A stretch of 64,000 nucleotides of DNA, from contig NC_045146.1 in assembly GCF_008831285.2 (NCBI RefSeq), positions 15,267,289 through 15,331,288 of the forward strand, read 5' to 3'. Below, one piece after another: positions 1 to 12,049 of this stretch. The number at the start of each line of letters is the position of its first letter. The stretch's first letter is position 1. The notes beneath the pieces were generated by a model. That model did no database searches. It saw only the letters and a program-made list of their open reading frames with translations, and was not told the origin of the DNA. This DNA comes from Nymphaea colorata (Eukaryota; Streptophyta; Magnoliopsida; Nymphaeales; Nymphaeaceae). Both the position numbers and the translations under genes were made by a program.

Positions 1-690
1 GCTTTCCTGTAATATGACATGAGACTGTTTTGCTTTCTCTTTCTTTAACAAGTTAAGCATGATGATCATGGAAGTAACTGAAACATTAGCTTCAAACTTG
101 CCAAGATTGAATATTATATGAGAAAATAAAAAATATGTTTAGCAAGCCTCTATTGGAAGAATAAAGTCCACATTACATCTTTGAAAATAGAAATAGTGAA
201 GTTCCTGGACATGGTTGTGTACCAAAAATAGAAATTTTAATTGAACTTGTGGTCCGACCTTGATACCTATCTCAACAGCTTCGTGCTTTACATGTTCAGT
301 TAGCTTTACTTCATCAGGCCTCTTCAGCTTAAAAAACTGATATGCCACTGAACTTATGTATAGATACTTGTTTTGCTAATTAAACAATTCAATCGTCCAA
401 TAGTAATAAAGAATATGCACAAACATTATGAAATTTTGAGTGAAACATTTCATTGTGAAAATGAATAAAAGATCAAGAAAAAGCAGCCATTATCATGATT
501 CATTTCAACCGTGGTCTTTTACACCTTATTCATTTGAAGGTTTTGTCTGACATCTGCCAGGAGGATTTCCTATTTTTCTTGTCACTGTTTACATGATCTG
601 ATATCCTGAGTTTTACAAAAATAAAGTATTTTCTCTGAAATCTTATATAGTTATATTTGGTGCATTGTGTACATATGTTCCTTATGGCAG
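1..690 (+). other. Intron of BCAT-1 upstream of first visible exon
   Basis: AT-rich sequence ending in a pyrimidine tract and CAG acceptor at 688-690. BCAT-2 has a 670-bp intron at the same place, preceded by a 77-nt exon. I looked for a counterpart of that exon here and did not find one, so it should lie just left of the window. The short minus-strand frame at 139-348 has no family features and is treated as chance. Confidence 0.6.
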
Positions 691-3600
691 GGGAGATGAG
701 GATGTTGTTGATTTTGATTGGGATAGACTTGGATTTGGTCTAACAAGAACTGATTTCATGTACACAATGAAGTGCTCCAATGAAGAAGGCTTTTCCAAGG
801 GTGAACTCGTTCAGTATGGGAATATTGAACTGAGTCCATCTGCTGGGGTGTTGAATTATGGACAGGTCAGTGGTTCGATATTTTGTGAATGCTGAAACAA
901 AAACAAAATCTTCCAATACTGTGCATTGTGCATATATCTGGCATTTTTTCCTATTAATATTTTTATTGGTGTCACATGTTTTTGTTCCTAGTGAAATACT
1001 ATTCTTTCTCTGGTAAGCATTCTCTTAAAATCTTTGTAAGATATTCATCTGGAGTTTTCTGAACTGACTAATGTTGGTTCATGTTTCAATATTTTTTGTT
1101 GTTACCAGTGTGTCCTAGGCTCATTTATGAGTCATGTTATCATGTTTAGCCATGACTTCAAAAATGGCAATCTTGCGTGGTGAAAAATAAAAGACTCCAA
1201 ATCACATGCATAAGAAGTGAGAACTTAGGATCATATATCCATGTTATGCCTGTCAAGGAAAATTTTGAATATGCAATTCTGTCAAGGAAAATTTGGATAT
1301 GTTTGCTCAACTGGATGTGTCTGCACAATGTAGGGTCTATTTGAAGGCTTAAAGGCATATCAGAAAGATGATGGACATATCCTTCTATTCCGTCCTGATC
1401 AGAATGCTCTGCGGATGAGGATGGGAGCAGAGAGGTTATGCATGCCCTCACCTTCTGTTGAACAGTTTGTTGATGCAGTAAAACAGACAGTTCTTGCAAA
1501 CAGGCGATGGGTAATGATTTTGTATCTTTTTTTTTTTTTTTTTGCTGCTTTTCCATTTTCTGTTTGATACCCCAATATTTCTTATCTGTTAGGATTTTGC
1601 AGGTACCTCCACCTGGAAAGGGTGCTCTGTACATTAGGCCACTGCTGATAGGAACGGGTGGCCTTCTGGGCCTAGCACCAGCACCTGAATATACATTTTT
1701 GGCTTTTGCATGTCCTGTTGGAAACTATTTCCGGGTAGAGTACGATTTGCTTCATTGCTTTATTCTGAATTTTATGCTTCGCAAATTCCTCACATATAAA
1801 TAACAGATTTTCTTGTGATGCTTTCGAGAAGTTCTAAGAAAATAGCTTGTCCTCCTTCCAAGTGGCAATAATTTATCTTTTCCTGGCCAAGATGTCTTTA
1901 GATTTTGGTTGTCACTGTTTCGATGAATGAAACTCACCAATTTGTCTGAAATCTCTTTTGGGGAAATCCTCCAAGTGTGTTGGTGAAGTCCTAGACTGCA
2001 TTTCCACCTACATGAAATGCACTGGTCCAAATTTTGTCTGTGAATGTTGATCTCCTTCATTGTTCTTGCTTCACTGTTTGTTATACTAATGTTTAGGATG
2101 TAAAACTCTTGCTAGAATTGTCCTTGGCCTTTTTCCAGTCTTCAGCTTATTGTTTAATATTTTGTGCCATGATTTCCACTTCCATGCTGTGTAAGCATAG
2201 AGATATTTCAGAAGAAGCTTTCAGTTAAAGAGACATAAAGTAGCATGGTCTAGTTGGATCTGTTAATCAGTTCTTTAGTTCCTTCTTCAAGTAAAAGATT
2301 TACACCATTTTTGACTTGAACAACTCATTGAATTTTTTTAAGAAGATTTATGTAAGTTCAAGTGAATTTATTTGGTTTATGTGAGTTGAGACAGTCTTCA
2401 ATAGCAGAAGCTGAATTGAGAAGGGAATCTGAAAGGAACCAAATTTGGTCCATGGACAGATAGATGGATGTTACAGTGTATAAGAAAAGTACCATCTCCT
2501 TGGTTAAAATTTTTCCAAGCATCTTGATAGAATTATCTCTCGCTATTAATGGATGAGAAAGGATTGGTAATTTCCAATAAAATATTTTTGGAAGGTTAAA
2601 ATCGCCAGACAAATCGTGCTAGGGATCAGGAGAAAACATTTCCATCACTTGCATGGTTAAACAAACACAGAATTATAGGTTTATTGTTTTATGCAGTTCA
2701 CTGCAGTACAAGAATGGAGGATCTTTCAGCTTCTTATTGAACTATCCAGGAGAAAGATGATACTGACATGAGGCACTGTTCTCTGATTTTATATTTGAAA
2801 ATTGTTTATGTCATTGATGGCTAAAATGCGCTTAAACAATTTTATCCTTGTAAACTGATCTCTGGTTGCTCAATGTGCTTTTATTTCATGTCATTGATCA
2901 ACAGATTGTACAGCGGACAACACATAATTAATAAATTATCTCTGCGAAATGATTCTGTTTGATTCTGTGTTTCCATTCCTTGAGATGATGTCTTGGTTTC
3001 ATATGGCATTTTCTTAACCATGGTAACTAATGAAATATTCCTTAAAATTTTCTCTTTAAATAGGAGGGTTTATCACCCATTAATTTGCTTATTGAGGAAA
3101 GTTCTCATCGTGCCTTTCCTGGTGGAACTGGAGGAGTTAAGTCGATAACCAACTATGCACCGGTAAATAAACTGTGCCCTGAATTGGCCATGCATGCATA
3201 TTTAATAGTAATGCCTTTAACGCTAGCTTCATTTCTCATTTTTATGTTTTCCTTTTTGTGGAAACATCTGTCTGGCCTTACTTCCAGGTCTATTTGTTCT
3301 TTCAGAAGTTTTTTGCTACTTTTGACAGAAATATCAAACTTGTGATGTATTTAGGAATACTAAAATATAAAGGAATGGGTATAACAGCTCATGTATTCTA
3401 ATAAGATCAAATGGAAAGGGAGCCTCTAAGTTTATATCATGTACCCATCGAATATGCATTTTATGTTTGGAAAGGAAGAGAACAACAGAAAACACATCGA
3501 TTGTGCCTTCTTCAAGGCTGAACCTACTCATACAGGAAACTAGCACAAAATAGTGCTGAAAGGAGAAATTGTCAGATGCTTAATAGTCTGTACACATTTA

Positions 3601-5205
3601 TACAACGTTATCATCCTTTTGCAGGTTCTAAAGGCACAGAGTACAGCTAAGGCAAAAGGCTATTCTGATGTCTTGTACTTGGACTCTGTCAATAGAAGAT
3701 ATCTTGAGGAGGTCTCTTCCTGTAATATTTTCATAGTAAAGGTATGTCCAAACTTCAAAGAGGTTGCAATTTACTGCAAAACTTTGTTTTTGCCAAATAT
3801 TCACACTCGCACACGTTAAGTCTCCAAGGGCATTGATTAAAGGGTTACTTTTTCAGCTAAATTTTGACAGAAGGTTCTTAATTTGTGAATGTCAGATTTT
3901 GAGGGGATTTAGTATGTGGGAGTTGATGAAAGCTCAGACTTCATAAATTGATAGGCAGACCTTTTAAATAATTTTACTTGAATGGACCAGTTAAGAAATT
4001 AGACAGCAATATTGTTGATTTAGTTGACACCAGAAGTACTGGATGAGCCTGGTAGAAAATGAGAACTTCAAGCAAAAGTACTGTGCTTGTCATAACTTGA
4101 GCCATGTATAGGATTTTAGAATGGAGGATGTGTTGATTATCTTTTCTTGCTGCGTGGGAGATTCTATCTTATGGTGGGGTTTTGTTATTCAGTCACGAAC
4201 AGTTTAAAATGTGTGCAGCAAAATTCATGACAGATATCCACTCATATAGAATCCTTTTGTATTGGAGTTTTGAGGCAGAAAAGCCTCAGCTCTTTATATG
4301 TTGTCTGCAATTTAATTACATTGAGGACCATAACTGGACTACTCTCAAGTAATGACTGTATTGTGGAACTTCAGTATAAAGTTTTATGAGCCGTTTATGG
4401 AGTAACTGATGCTTCTGATTCAGCTTAGTGATGTTCATATGCAATTTCAGGATAATCTGATTTCAACTCCACCAACTCAGGGGACCATACTACCAGGAAT
4501 AACGCGAAAAAGTGTAATTGAAGTAGCTTGCGATTTAGGCTACCAGGTATCCAACTGATGAATATGGATGCATTATGTTATTCTCTTGCACAAAGAAATT
4601 TCATGTGAATGAAGACTTCTGATTAAAATCTCTATCAATCAGTTAATTATTGTGCTTATTCCTTGCACTTTCTGAGAAACCAACACATACTAAAGGAACA
4701 ATCTTGTGGGAAATGTGTAGTTGAAGGCACTATGTTTGAGTTTGAGTTATCCGTTTACTAGCTAAGTTTTTTGCATGGATGAAATATGACTCCCTATCAA
4801 TATGATATTATAAAACCCTTTCGGTGAATGTTTTTCTCAATGTTCAAAAATATGAGTTAACTGGTAACTCTTTGTTTCCTGTTCAGGTCAAGGAGCGCCC
4901 CATACTTGTTGATGAACTGATCGATGCTGATGAGGTGTTCTGTACTGGTACCGCTGTGGTTGTAGCTTCCGTGGGCAGTATTGCTCATCTTGGCAAGAGG
5001 TAGGCATTTCACAACCGCCATTCTGATTTTCCTGACCGAATAGGAAGTTCCAGCAACACGTTGCCAAAACATTTACATGTTGTCATCCAAAAGTCCATGG
5101 AGATCCCAGAGCGTTTGTTCTTTTTCACTTGAACAGGTTCTAGTCTTTGCAAACTATTTCTTGGACATCATTCTATTAACTTTCCTTGTTTCACTGCTAT
5201 GATGG

Positions 5206-5268
<63 letters not shown>

Positions 5269-5414
5269 GAATTTCTACATTTGATTTTTCTAGATTAGTG
5301 GTTGAGAGAAAAAGGAGAAAAAGATATATGTATTTCTCCTCCTGTCGTATTTGTTCTCATTTATTGCTAATAAAGGACTGGGAGGCCCATCCTCCCTGCA
5401 ATGATGCATCGCAA

Positions 5415-5460
<46 letters not shown>

Positions 5461-5620
5461 CAAGAGAGAGAGAGGATTTCTGATGGTTTTATCCATTTGC
5501 AGAGTGGTGTACAACAATGGTAACGCTGGAGACGTAAGCAGGCAACTCTATGCTGCCCTAACCGATATCCAAACAGGACGTGCCGATGACAAAAAGGGAT
5601 GGACGGTTCCAGTCGATTAA
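691..5620 (+). CDS. BCAT: Branched-chain amino acid aminotransferase, 5'-partial (BCAT-1)
   Basis: PLP-dependent class IV aminotransferase that interconverts Leu/Ile/Val and their 2-oxo acids, normally in plastid or mitochondrion. Exons read from splice sites and frame: 691-865, 1334-1510, 1603-1734, 3064-3162, 3625-3741, 4451-4546, 4887-4999, 5503-5620 (TAA). About 341 residues are visible. The start codon and targeting peptide lie left of the window, and 691 follows a CAG acceptor. Family motifs in order: [55 protein letters not shown] (the Lys is the PLP Schiff-base residue), [20 protein letters not shown] (phosphate grip), [12 protein letters not shown] and C-terminal DDKKGWTV. Exon sizes match BCAT-2 on the other strand. 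No frameshift or stop was seen. The PLP loop reads SITNY where BCAT-2 and most plant BCATs have (S/T)IGNY. Family is certain; intron ends come from reading, not transcripts. Confidence 0.93.
5209..5269. repeat. Compound microsatellite (CA)n(TA)n(GA)n in BCAT-1 intron
   Basis: Uninterrupted dinucleotide runs in the last intron of BCAT-1 (5000-5502): CA, then TA, then GA. Confidence 0.97.
5416..5474. repeat. Microsatellite (AT)n(GA)n in BCAT-1 intron
   Basis: AT run followed by an interrupted GA run, about 30 bases before the last exon's acceptor. Length variation here could alter the branch-point to acceptor region. Confidence 0.95.
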
Positions 5621-7635
5621 CTTGGCAATTATAATTACTACCTGGGAAGACATTGTTGTTGGGCATTTTATGTTTAAAAAAATGGTCTTGAGTTCAATTT
5701 CCTGTAATATGTCCTGTTCTGTCCAAAGGAGATATTACATGTTATCCAAGTTTGTATATTCTTGTATGTTTTTCTGCAAGAACTTAATTGGCTAATTGCA
5801 GTTTGTCAGGTTCAACGCCGTGCAAGTTCTCCTAACTAATAAACTTGCTCCCCGCCAAATTGTACTTCAGTAATAAGATTACTCTGCAAACATCATCCCC
5901 AGTCAGAAAAACAAGAATTGTCATCTACGTAAAAAACGAATGAAGGATATATTTGATTACAGAGAGCGTGGGAAGAAACGGAGATAATATAAGGAATTTG
6001 TCAACTCTGTTGGAAGTCGAAAAGTGGAGGGACATACTGTTCATTTCCACTTTCTCCAAAGCTTCAGTCTCCTTAGAGTTCAAATTACTCAAACATCAAC
6101 CAAGAAACTAGTTAAGGATCGAAAATTGGTAGGCATATAAAGAAGAATCCTAATTCTGAAACAGAAAACTTGTTACTCTTTCGGATATGGTATTATTAGG
6201 CCATAGAAAGAAAAATCCTATTACTGAAACATCAATCAAATGACTTTTTACTATCTACCATCACTGGGACATTGGAAGAAGAATCCGTGCAGGGACATAA
6301 ATCCAGGCCTTGGAACGGAAATGGCCCTCATGGATCTTCTACAGCAGGTAGCATCATGTCAGGAGCTTATCAAACAGTGGACCAAGAACCAAAGTCATGA
6401 TCGGGATGGCAATATTGTCACACTGAAGCGACGAACCCTTTTTGCAGATGGATGTTTAAGTGCAATTGGCCTTTGAAGCACTCTTCTTCATTTCGTAAAC
6501 ACAGATCGACATCGAGAAATCAAGACCTCCGTTTTGATGACAGAATACCCACATTTTCTTGTGTAAAACGTCTTCGGTAGTTTGGCAAGTGGTCAATCCA
6601 ATAACCAAGGAATTGGAAATTTGAACGAGTTGGACTGAGTGCAGATCCAGATTTTAGCTTTTTGGGTGTGGATTAAATTCTTTAAGTTTTGAACAAATAC
6701 AGATCCAACTAGCGTAACATCTAACATTTACATGTCATCAAACTTGGTTACATCATACACAACTCGTATGCAAAATCCAAATGCGCTTAATAGCCGGACC
6801 TCGTCATGTCACAAAGCCCAATTCACTTGATCATGGAATGTGTGTGTATATATATATATATATTACTCATGCTGGTACTGTCGTGCGTTTTGCAGGACCG
6901 TTTACTTTTTCAACTCCTTCACAATCATCATATTCGCTTTGTCTAAGACTCATTGTGGCCAAATAAAGCTGTTCAGATAAAATGTTTTACTTAAAATGAA
7001 CAAAGTAAAAATCACATAAACCACCGCTAAAAATCTTAAAAAATCATTGCCAAACAAAAGTATTCACCAATGCACCTACTGCAATAGTTTTTACTATAGA
7101 AAATAAAAGAAAATTTCATCCAACAACATTTGCAACCAGCAGATTGTAATTCCTCATAAAATTCTCACATTAATTTAACCTGTATGGACGATGAACAAGG
7201 ACATTAAGAAATCAATGGCTGGCTGACAACTGATCAAAAGGTCCTGATTTGTTTTAGAAGACAAGTATAGAATCATTTTTTAAATAACAACTAAAGTACC
7301 GCTAAACTATTGATATAGTCAAAATTTGTCAAATATCTGTCATCTATGTTAAATCTCATAAATTTATCTCAAAGATTAAAACAGGTTTATAGATTACTAG
7401 AGCTAATGTTTTCATGATTTTGCCCTAATCTTTAGGGTACATTCATGAGACATTGACAAAATGTCTCTTCTACCAAATGACCGTTAAGAGCACAAGTATT
7501 TTTTTTTTTCCTTTCTTTCTGTTTATACTCAGACTTGTTTGCAACATAAATGATCCACACTAAATCATATTCACTTTCTATTACAAAGCATGGACGTGCT
7601 CCACCGAATATTAATACGACCGATCACCATGTCCA

Positions 7636-7638
<3 letters not shown>

Positions 7639-7688
<50 letters not shown>

Positions 7689-7692
7689 ATAT
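7639..7692. repeat. Microsatellite (AT)n(GT)n
   Basis: AT run of about 42 bases passing directly into a short GT run. Confidence 0.95.
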
Positions 7693-7990
7693 TGAAAACT
7701 TGAAAACAGTCGGCTAATTCTGTAGCCCGATGGGTCTTTTTTTGTTTTTGTGGTTTTAAAAGTTAAAACCATAACAAAAGATGCATTGGCCTTCCGCAAC
7801 TGTTCTTAGCCAAAAAAAAAAAAAAAATTCATTCGGCGATAAAGGTAACTGATATATGTATATATAAATAAATAACTACTGAATGCGGATAGTTGCCAAA
7901 TTGTTAAAAATTAAAATGTGCTGTTAAAAAGGTTGTTAATATTAATATAGCTACTGTCTTTTAGTAACAAAGTTTTGAATTATTACATTG

Positions 7991-8099
<109 letters not shown>

Positions 8100-8875
8100 C
8101 CAAAAAACAGTACATCTATTCCGAAAACTGTTGAGTTGAAAGATCTCATTGAAGGGGCATGAAAAGACGGGATTAAAAAAAAGTAAAAATACCCATAAAT
8201 AAGAATGATCTTCATGGCACCCACTGATATGCATGCATGGTCGTCTGCCGGTAACAGTCAACAAATTTGTTTTCGACCGTTCGTAGTTCATGATTAAGAG
8301 TGATAAGAGGTCGCTTGGTCGATGCCACAGTAAGAGGACAGCAAAGGGACGGATTCCCTTTACTCTTTTTATCTTTAAACAAGGCTCGATATGCTAGTTT
8401 TGAGGAAAAAGTTGTGAATCGGACATTTGAATTGTGGAATCTTTTTGCTTAAAATGCATCAGTAGCAGATATCTAGGAAGTCAGTAAGTGACTATTCCTT
8501 GTGCACAGAAAAGGAAGACTGAGACCATGCAACTCTCGAGGCCTGACCCATGCTGTCGAGCTTTATGAAGAACACCAACATGACAAACAAGAAAAGTTTC
8601 TCAGAGATTTTAACGTTATTCAGTATTTCGTTGGCAGAAATCGATTTATCCTGTTTGGAGAAGTAAAGGAAATGGAAAAACATACATAGGAAGAGAGAAA
8701 AAACAAGATGAACATTTTATGCTACGAACGAAACAGACTGAAATGATTAAAACGATAAGAAGAAGTAAATTCTGAGATATATAGTTGATCTGGTTTTCCA
8801 AGGCTTCCATCCTCCACTATAAAATTTACAACACTGATGTACATTAATGATAGTGTCAATCAACATACCCTAAAT

Positions 8876-10804
8876 CTATAACACACTGCGGTTAGGTTCC
8901 AAGGTGGAATTTGGCACCAAAGGGTGCTGTTGAGGTAGAAGAGGACTATCAGATGTGCAGCAAATAGATGAATTGATGCTGGACCAGTTAGTGTTTTCTA
9001 GTCCATAAAAAGTGTCCATAATTCCCTCAAATGCTTGTGTGCGGTCACTTGGTTCAACAGGAATACCAGCAGATGCTGCATCACTGAAAATCTTGCACAT
9101 GGTTCTCTCCATTTGATATTGGTTCATCATTAGCGATTCATGGTCTACATCATTGCAAGAGCCGGCGGTTTGAATAAAAGAAAAATCACTGTTCAAGCTA
9201 CTTTGGTCATTGGAGCTGGTACTGTTATTCGCCGTGGAGCAAGATGAGTAGAGATGTCCTACTGGGACTCTGCCCTTATCAAATTCATCAATATCTGAGC
9301 CATTTGGCACTACCATGTTCAATAATGACCTGAACGAGTATTGATTGTCCAGAGTTGGATCTTGGCCTTGATGTGCAATGGATGATTGGTGTGGAAAGGA
9401 TGCTAGTTGAGACCACAAAGTGTTCTGCTGTTCGTTTATGCTAGGACGTGCAAAGTATGGGCCATCTTCCAAACTCATTCGGTGATTGGTAGATGGCAAA
9501 TTTAAGGCCTGTAGTTGTTCCTTTCTTTTCCCCAGCAGCTTTTTCTTTAGCTTGGTGTTCCAGTAATTTTTGATGTCATTATCGGTTCTTCCAGGCAATT
9601 GGGACGCAATTATAGACCACCTGCCGATAACCCATTGGAAATGTACATAAATATCTGTGGCAAAGGTAATGATCTTATCATGGGCAAAATTTTCATAGCA
9701 CTACCATGAAACAGAGATGAAAATTAAAGATTATGGAAAAGAATTAAATTGATTCGAAACAAACCACCTGCTTCCAATACTTGTATAAAGTCTACAAATG
9801 ATGTTGTCTTCCTCCTCAGAGAAACCACCATGCCTGATATTGGGTCTGAGATAATTCAGCCATCTCAGTCTGCAACTCTTGCCACATCTCTTGAGCCCTA
9901 TAATGAAAATTGTCATCGATCGTCATACCTCTCATATTTCATTAAATAAATTGCAAAGTGACAGAAATATTTTTTCTTCTTTCCTGCATTTTTTCGCCCA
10001 TTTCCTTCAGCTGAACCATCTAAAGTTGATGTTTCTAATTAGTCTAAAATGTAGAGCAATAGGATTTTGTTTCATTTACATAAGCTTAAATTAAGCACAG
10101 TAATTGACTTTAGGAAGAACCTCCTGACACATTTGCTAGATACTTAAGTATTTCATTCGACTTTATTTTTTCTCTTCGAGAATCTAGACCCGTGTTTTTA
10201 CATGACGTCCTTTGAACATCATACATATATACATCATAAAGCAAAGAATGAAGTTTCGTCAAAGCTAAGACGGCACCTTTCTGATGCAGATTTACAATCA
10301 AACAGGAGTACATGACCAAACCACGTAATTGTAGACAGGAGCTCTGAAGTTATTGTTTTCTTTGGCTTGTCCTCCCTTGAATGAGAAGACAAATCACTGA
10401 GGTTGCTTGGCGGAATATCCCGGACTTTCAGGTGCATATTTACAGTATCCTGCTCCTCTCACTGAAAATTTACGAGTAAATTCTCCTTATTGATACTTTG
10501 GTCTTGCAGCAAAGCACAAGATCCTTAGGCATCAAACCTTCTTCAATTACTAAGTATCAGCATAAAGGCCTCAAGACTAATCTAACAAGATCAACAGACT
10601 CCTTGCTGTAAGGAAGGCACTGGTTTTTTCACACAGTAAGAACTTGCTTTCAGTTAATGGCAACTTACCTATCTTCTGGGGCAACGCAATCCAGTTTCCT
10701 CCTGTACCATGCTTTTGGATGAACTCTCGTAACATCTTATCCTCCTCAGGCGACCATGGTCCTTTCTTGACGTTAGCTTTGTCACAACAGGGAGCTCTTC
10801 CCAT
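8876..10804 (-). CDS. R2R3-MYB transcription factor, RAX/MYB36-38/MYB68 type
   Basis: Nuclear DNA-binding regulator. Exons: 10804-10669 (ATG at 10804), 9897-9768 (130 nt, the usual size of R2R3-MYB exon 2) and 9620-8876, giving 336 residues. The N-terminus [20 protein letters not shown] is the classic opening of subgroup 14. R2 carries W17, W38 and W58. R3 carries F71 in place of the first Trp, then W90 and W109, ending [18 protein letters not shown]. The bHLH-contact signature is not seen in R3. The C-terminal half is rich in Ser, Asn and Gln, as in activation regions. An in-frame TTG lies upstream, but the family sequence begins at the ATG. Family knowledge: related Arabidopsis genes control axillary meristems and endodermal or root differentiation; which role applies here is unknown. 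The gene looks intact and lies between, and unrelated to, the two BCAT genes. Confidence 0.93.
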
Positions 10805-10964
10805 GGCTCTTTGTGCATAAAAGTACAATTGATATTTGGTAAGGAGTAGGAGGAAGAAGAAACAAAGAGATCATGAGCGAGAGAGAGAAGATGGTGTTGG
10901 AACTTGGAAGTTTATAGCAAAGGCAAAAGCTAAGAAGAGACAGCCAAATCCAACACATGAAAAT

Positions 10965-10972
10965 TTTAAATA
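10965..10972 (-). promoter_or_regulatory. Possible TATA box of the MYB gene
   Basis: TATTTAAA on the minus strand, about 160 bases before the ATG. A start about 30 bases downstream would give a leader of roughly 130 nt. Position and sequence fit, but in AT-rich DNA this is weak. Confidence 0.35.
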
Positions 10973-11982
10973 GTGTGGGCTGCAAGGAGACGGGGTGTCC
11001 TGCATAAAAGAAAAAGCAGTACCACAATAAAATAATGAAAAAATTTAAAGAAAGAGGAAACAGTGCAGGAGGAAGACCAGGGTTTTTTCTTCTTGTCTTT
11101 CTTGCTCTAGAATCTAATCACCAAATTCATCACCCTATTCCTCACCCAAATTTCAGCATCCCCACGTGCCGAACCTCGATTTTTGATGGGAATCGAGTGA
11201 ATGGATCCTCCACCTAAATGGCTGTAAATCTTACCATATCTGACTTCATTGTGGTGTAGTCAGGCCCCATCTGTGATCTCAGCTTATAAATCAAACTGGG
11301 TGCACGACGTGTGATCTGCATGGCCTTGCTTAGTATAGAAGTCGGTCATTGATGAAATCTGACGGAACTACTTTCTAGTGGCCTAAGAAACCAATACCCA
11401 TTTCATTTGTTTTTAAACTTATCTACATATATATCTTTTGAAATAAATGTTGGACTAGTTAAAATCTGCATGACGAAAAAAGCCTTGCAAATGAGTGGTT
11501 GTCTCAAATGGATGTTCGGAAAGAGTTTAAAGGAATAATAAGATTACAAATCAAAATACTGTTTTTTCAGAATTGCTGTGATAGGGTTTCTTCTCGAATA
11601 ACGTGAAGTTTCTTGGAGATGGGGCTGGACTTTTGAACAAATAACCCAACGTATATACTTCAATATAAGTTCAGATTCGGATCTGCCAAAATCACAATAT
11701 CCCTTAAGCTTGCCTGACTATCAAAAGCAATGTTGATTTGCACAAAACTTCAAAAAGTTAGGTACCACATTGACAAGCGCCAGTACTTCATTAGCATTTT
11801 ACTGGACTGAGGACTCTTCACTGTGGGTATTCTAGCTTCTTAAGAACTCCTTGTTTTCTTTTCCTCAAAACATGATACAACTTAATTATCAGGTGGCTGA
11901 CAAGTTGCTGCGTATACTCAGCTTTTTAACTCAATTTTCTACTCGTCGTTCATCTTAACTTCTGAGATTGAGTGATTAAGTT

Positions 11983-11984
<2 letters not shown>

Positions 11985-12043
<59 letters not shown>
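11985..12043. repeat. Microsatellite (AT)n
   Basis: Pure AT run of about 59 bases. Confidence 0.97.

Positions 12044-12049
<6 letters not shown>

Noticed and set aside
1158-1634. 158-codon minus-strand frame opposite BCAT-1 exons 2-3
   Set aside because: It is the antisense shadow of well-supported exons and has no family features.
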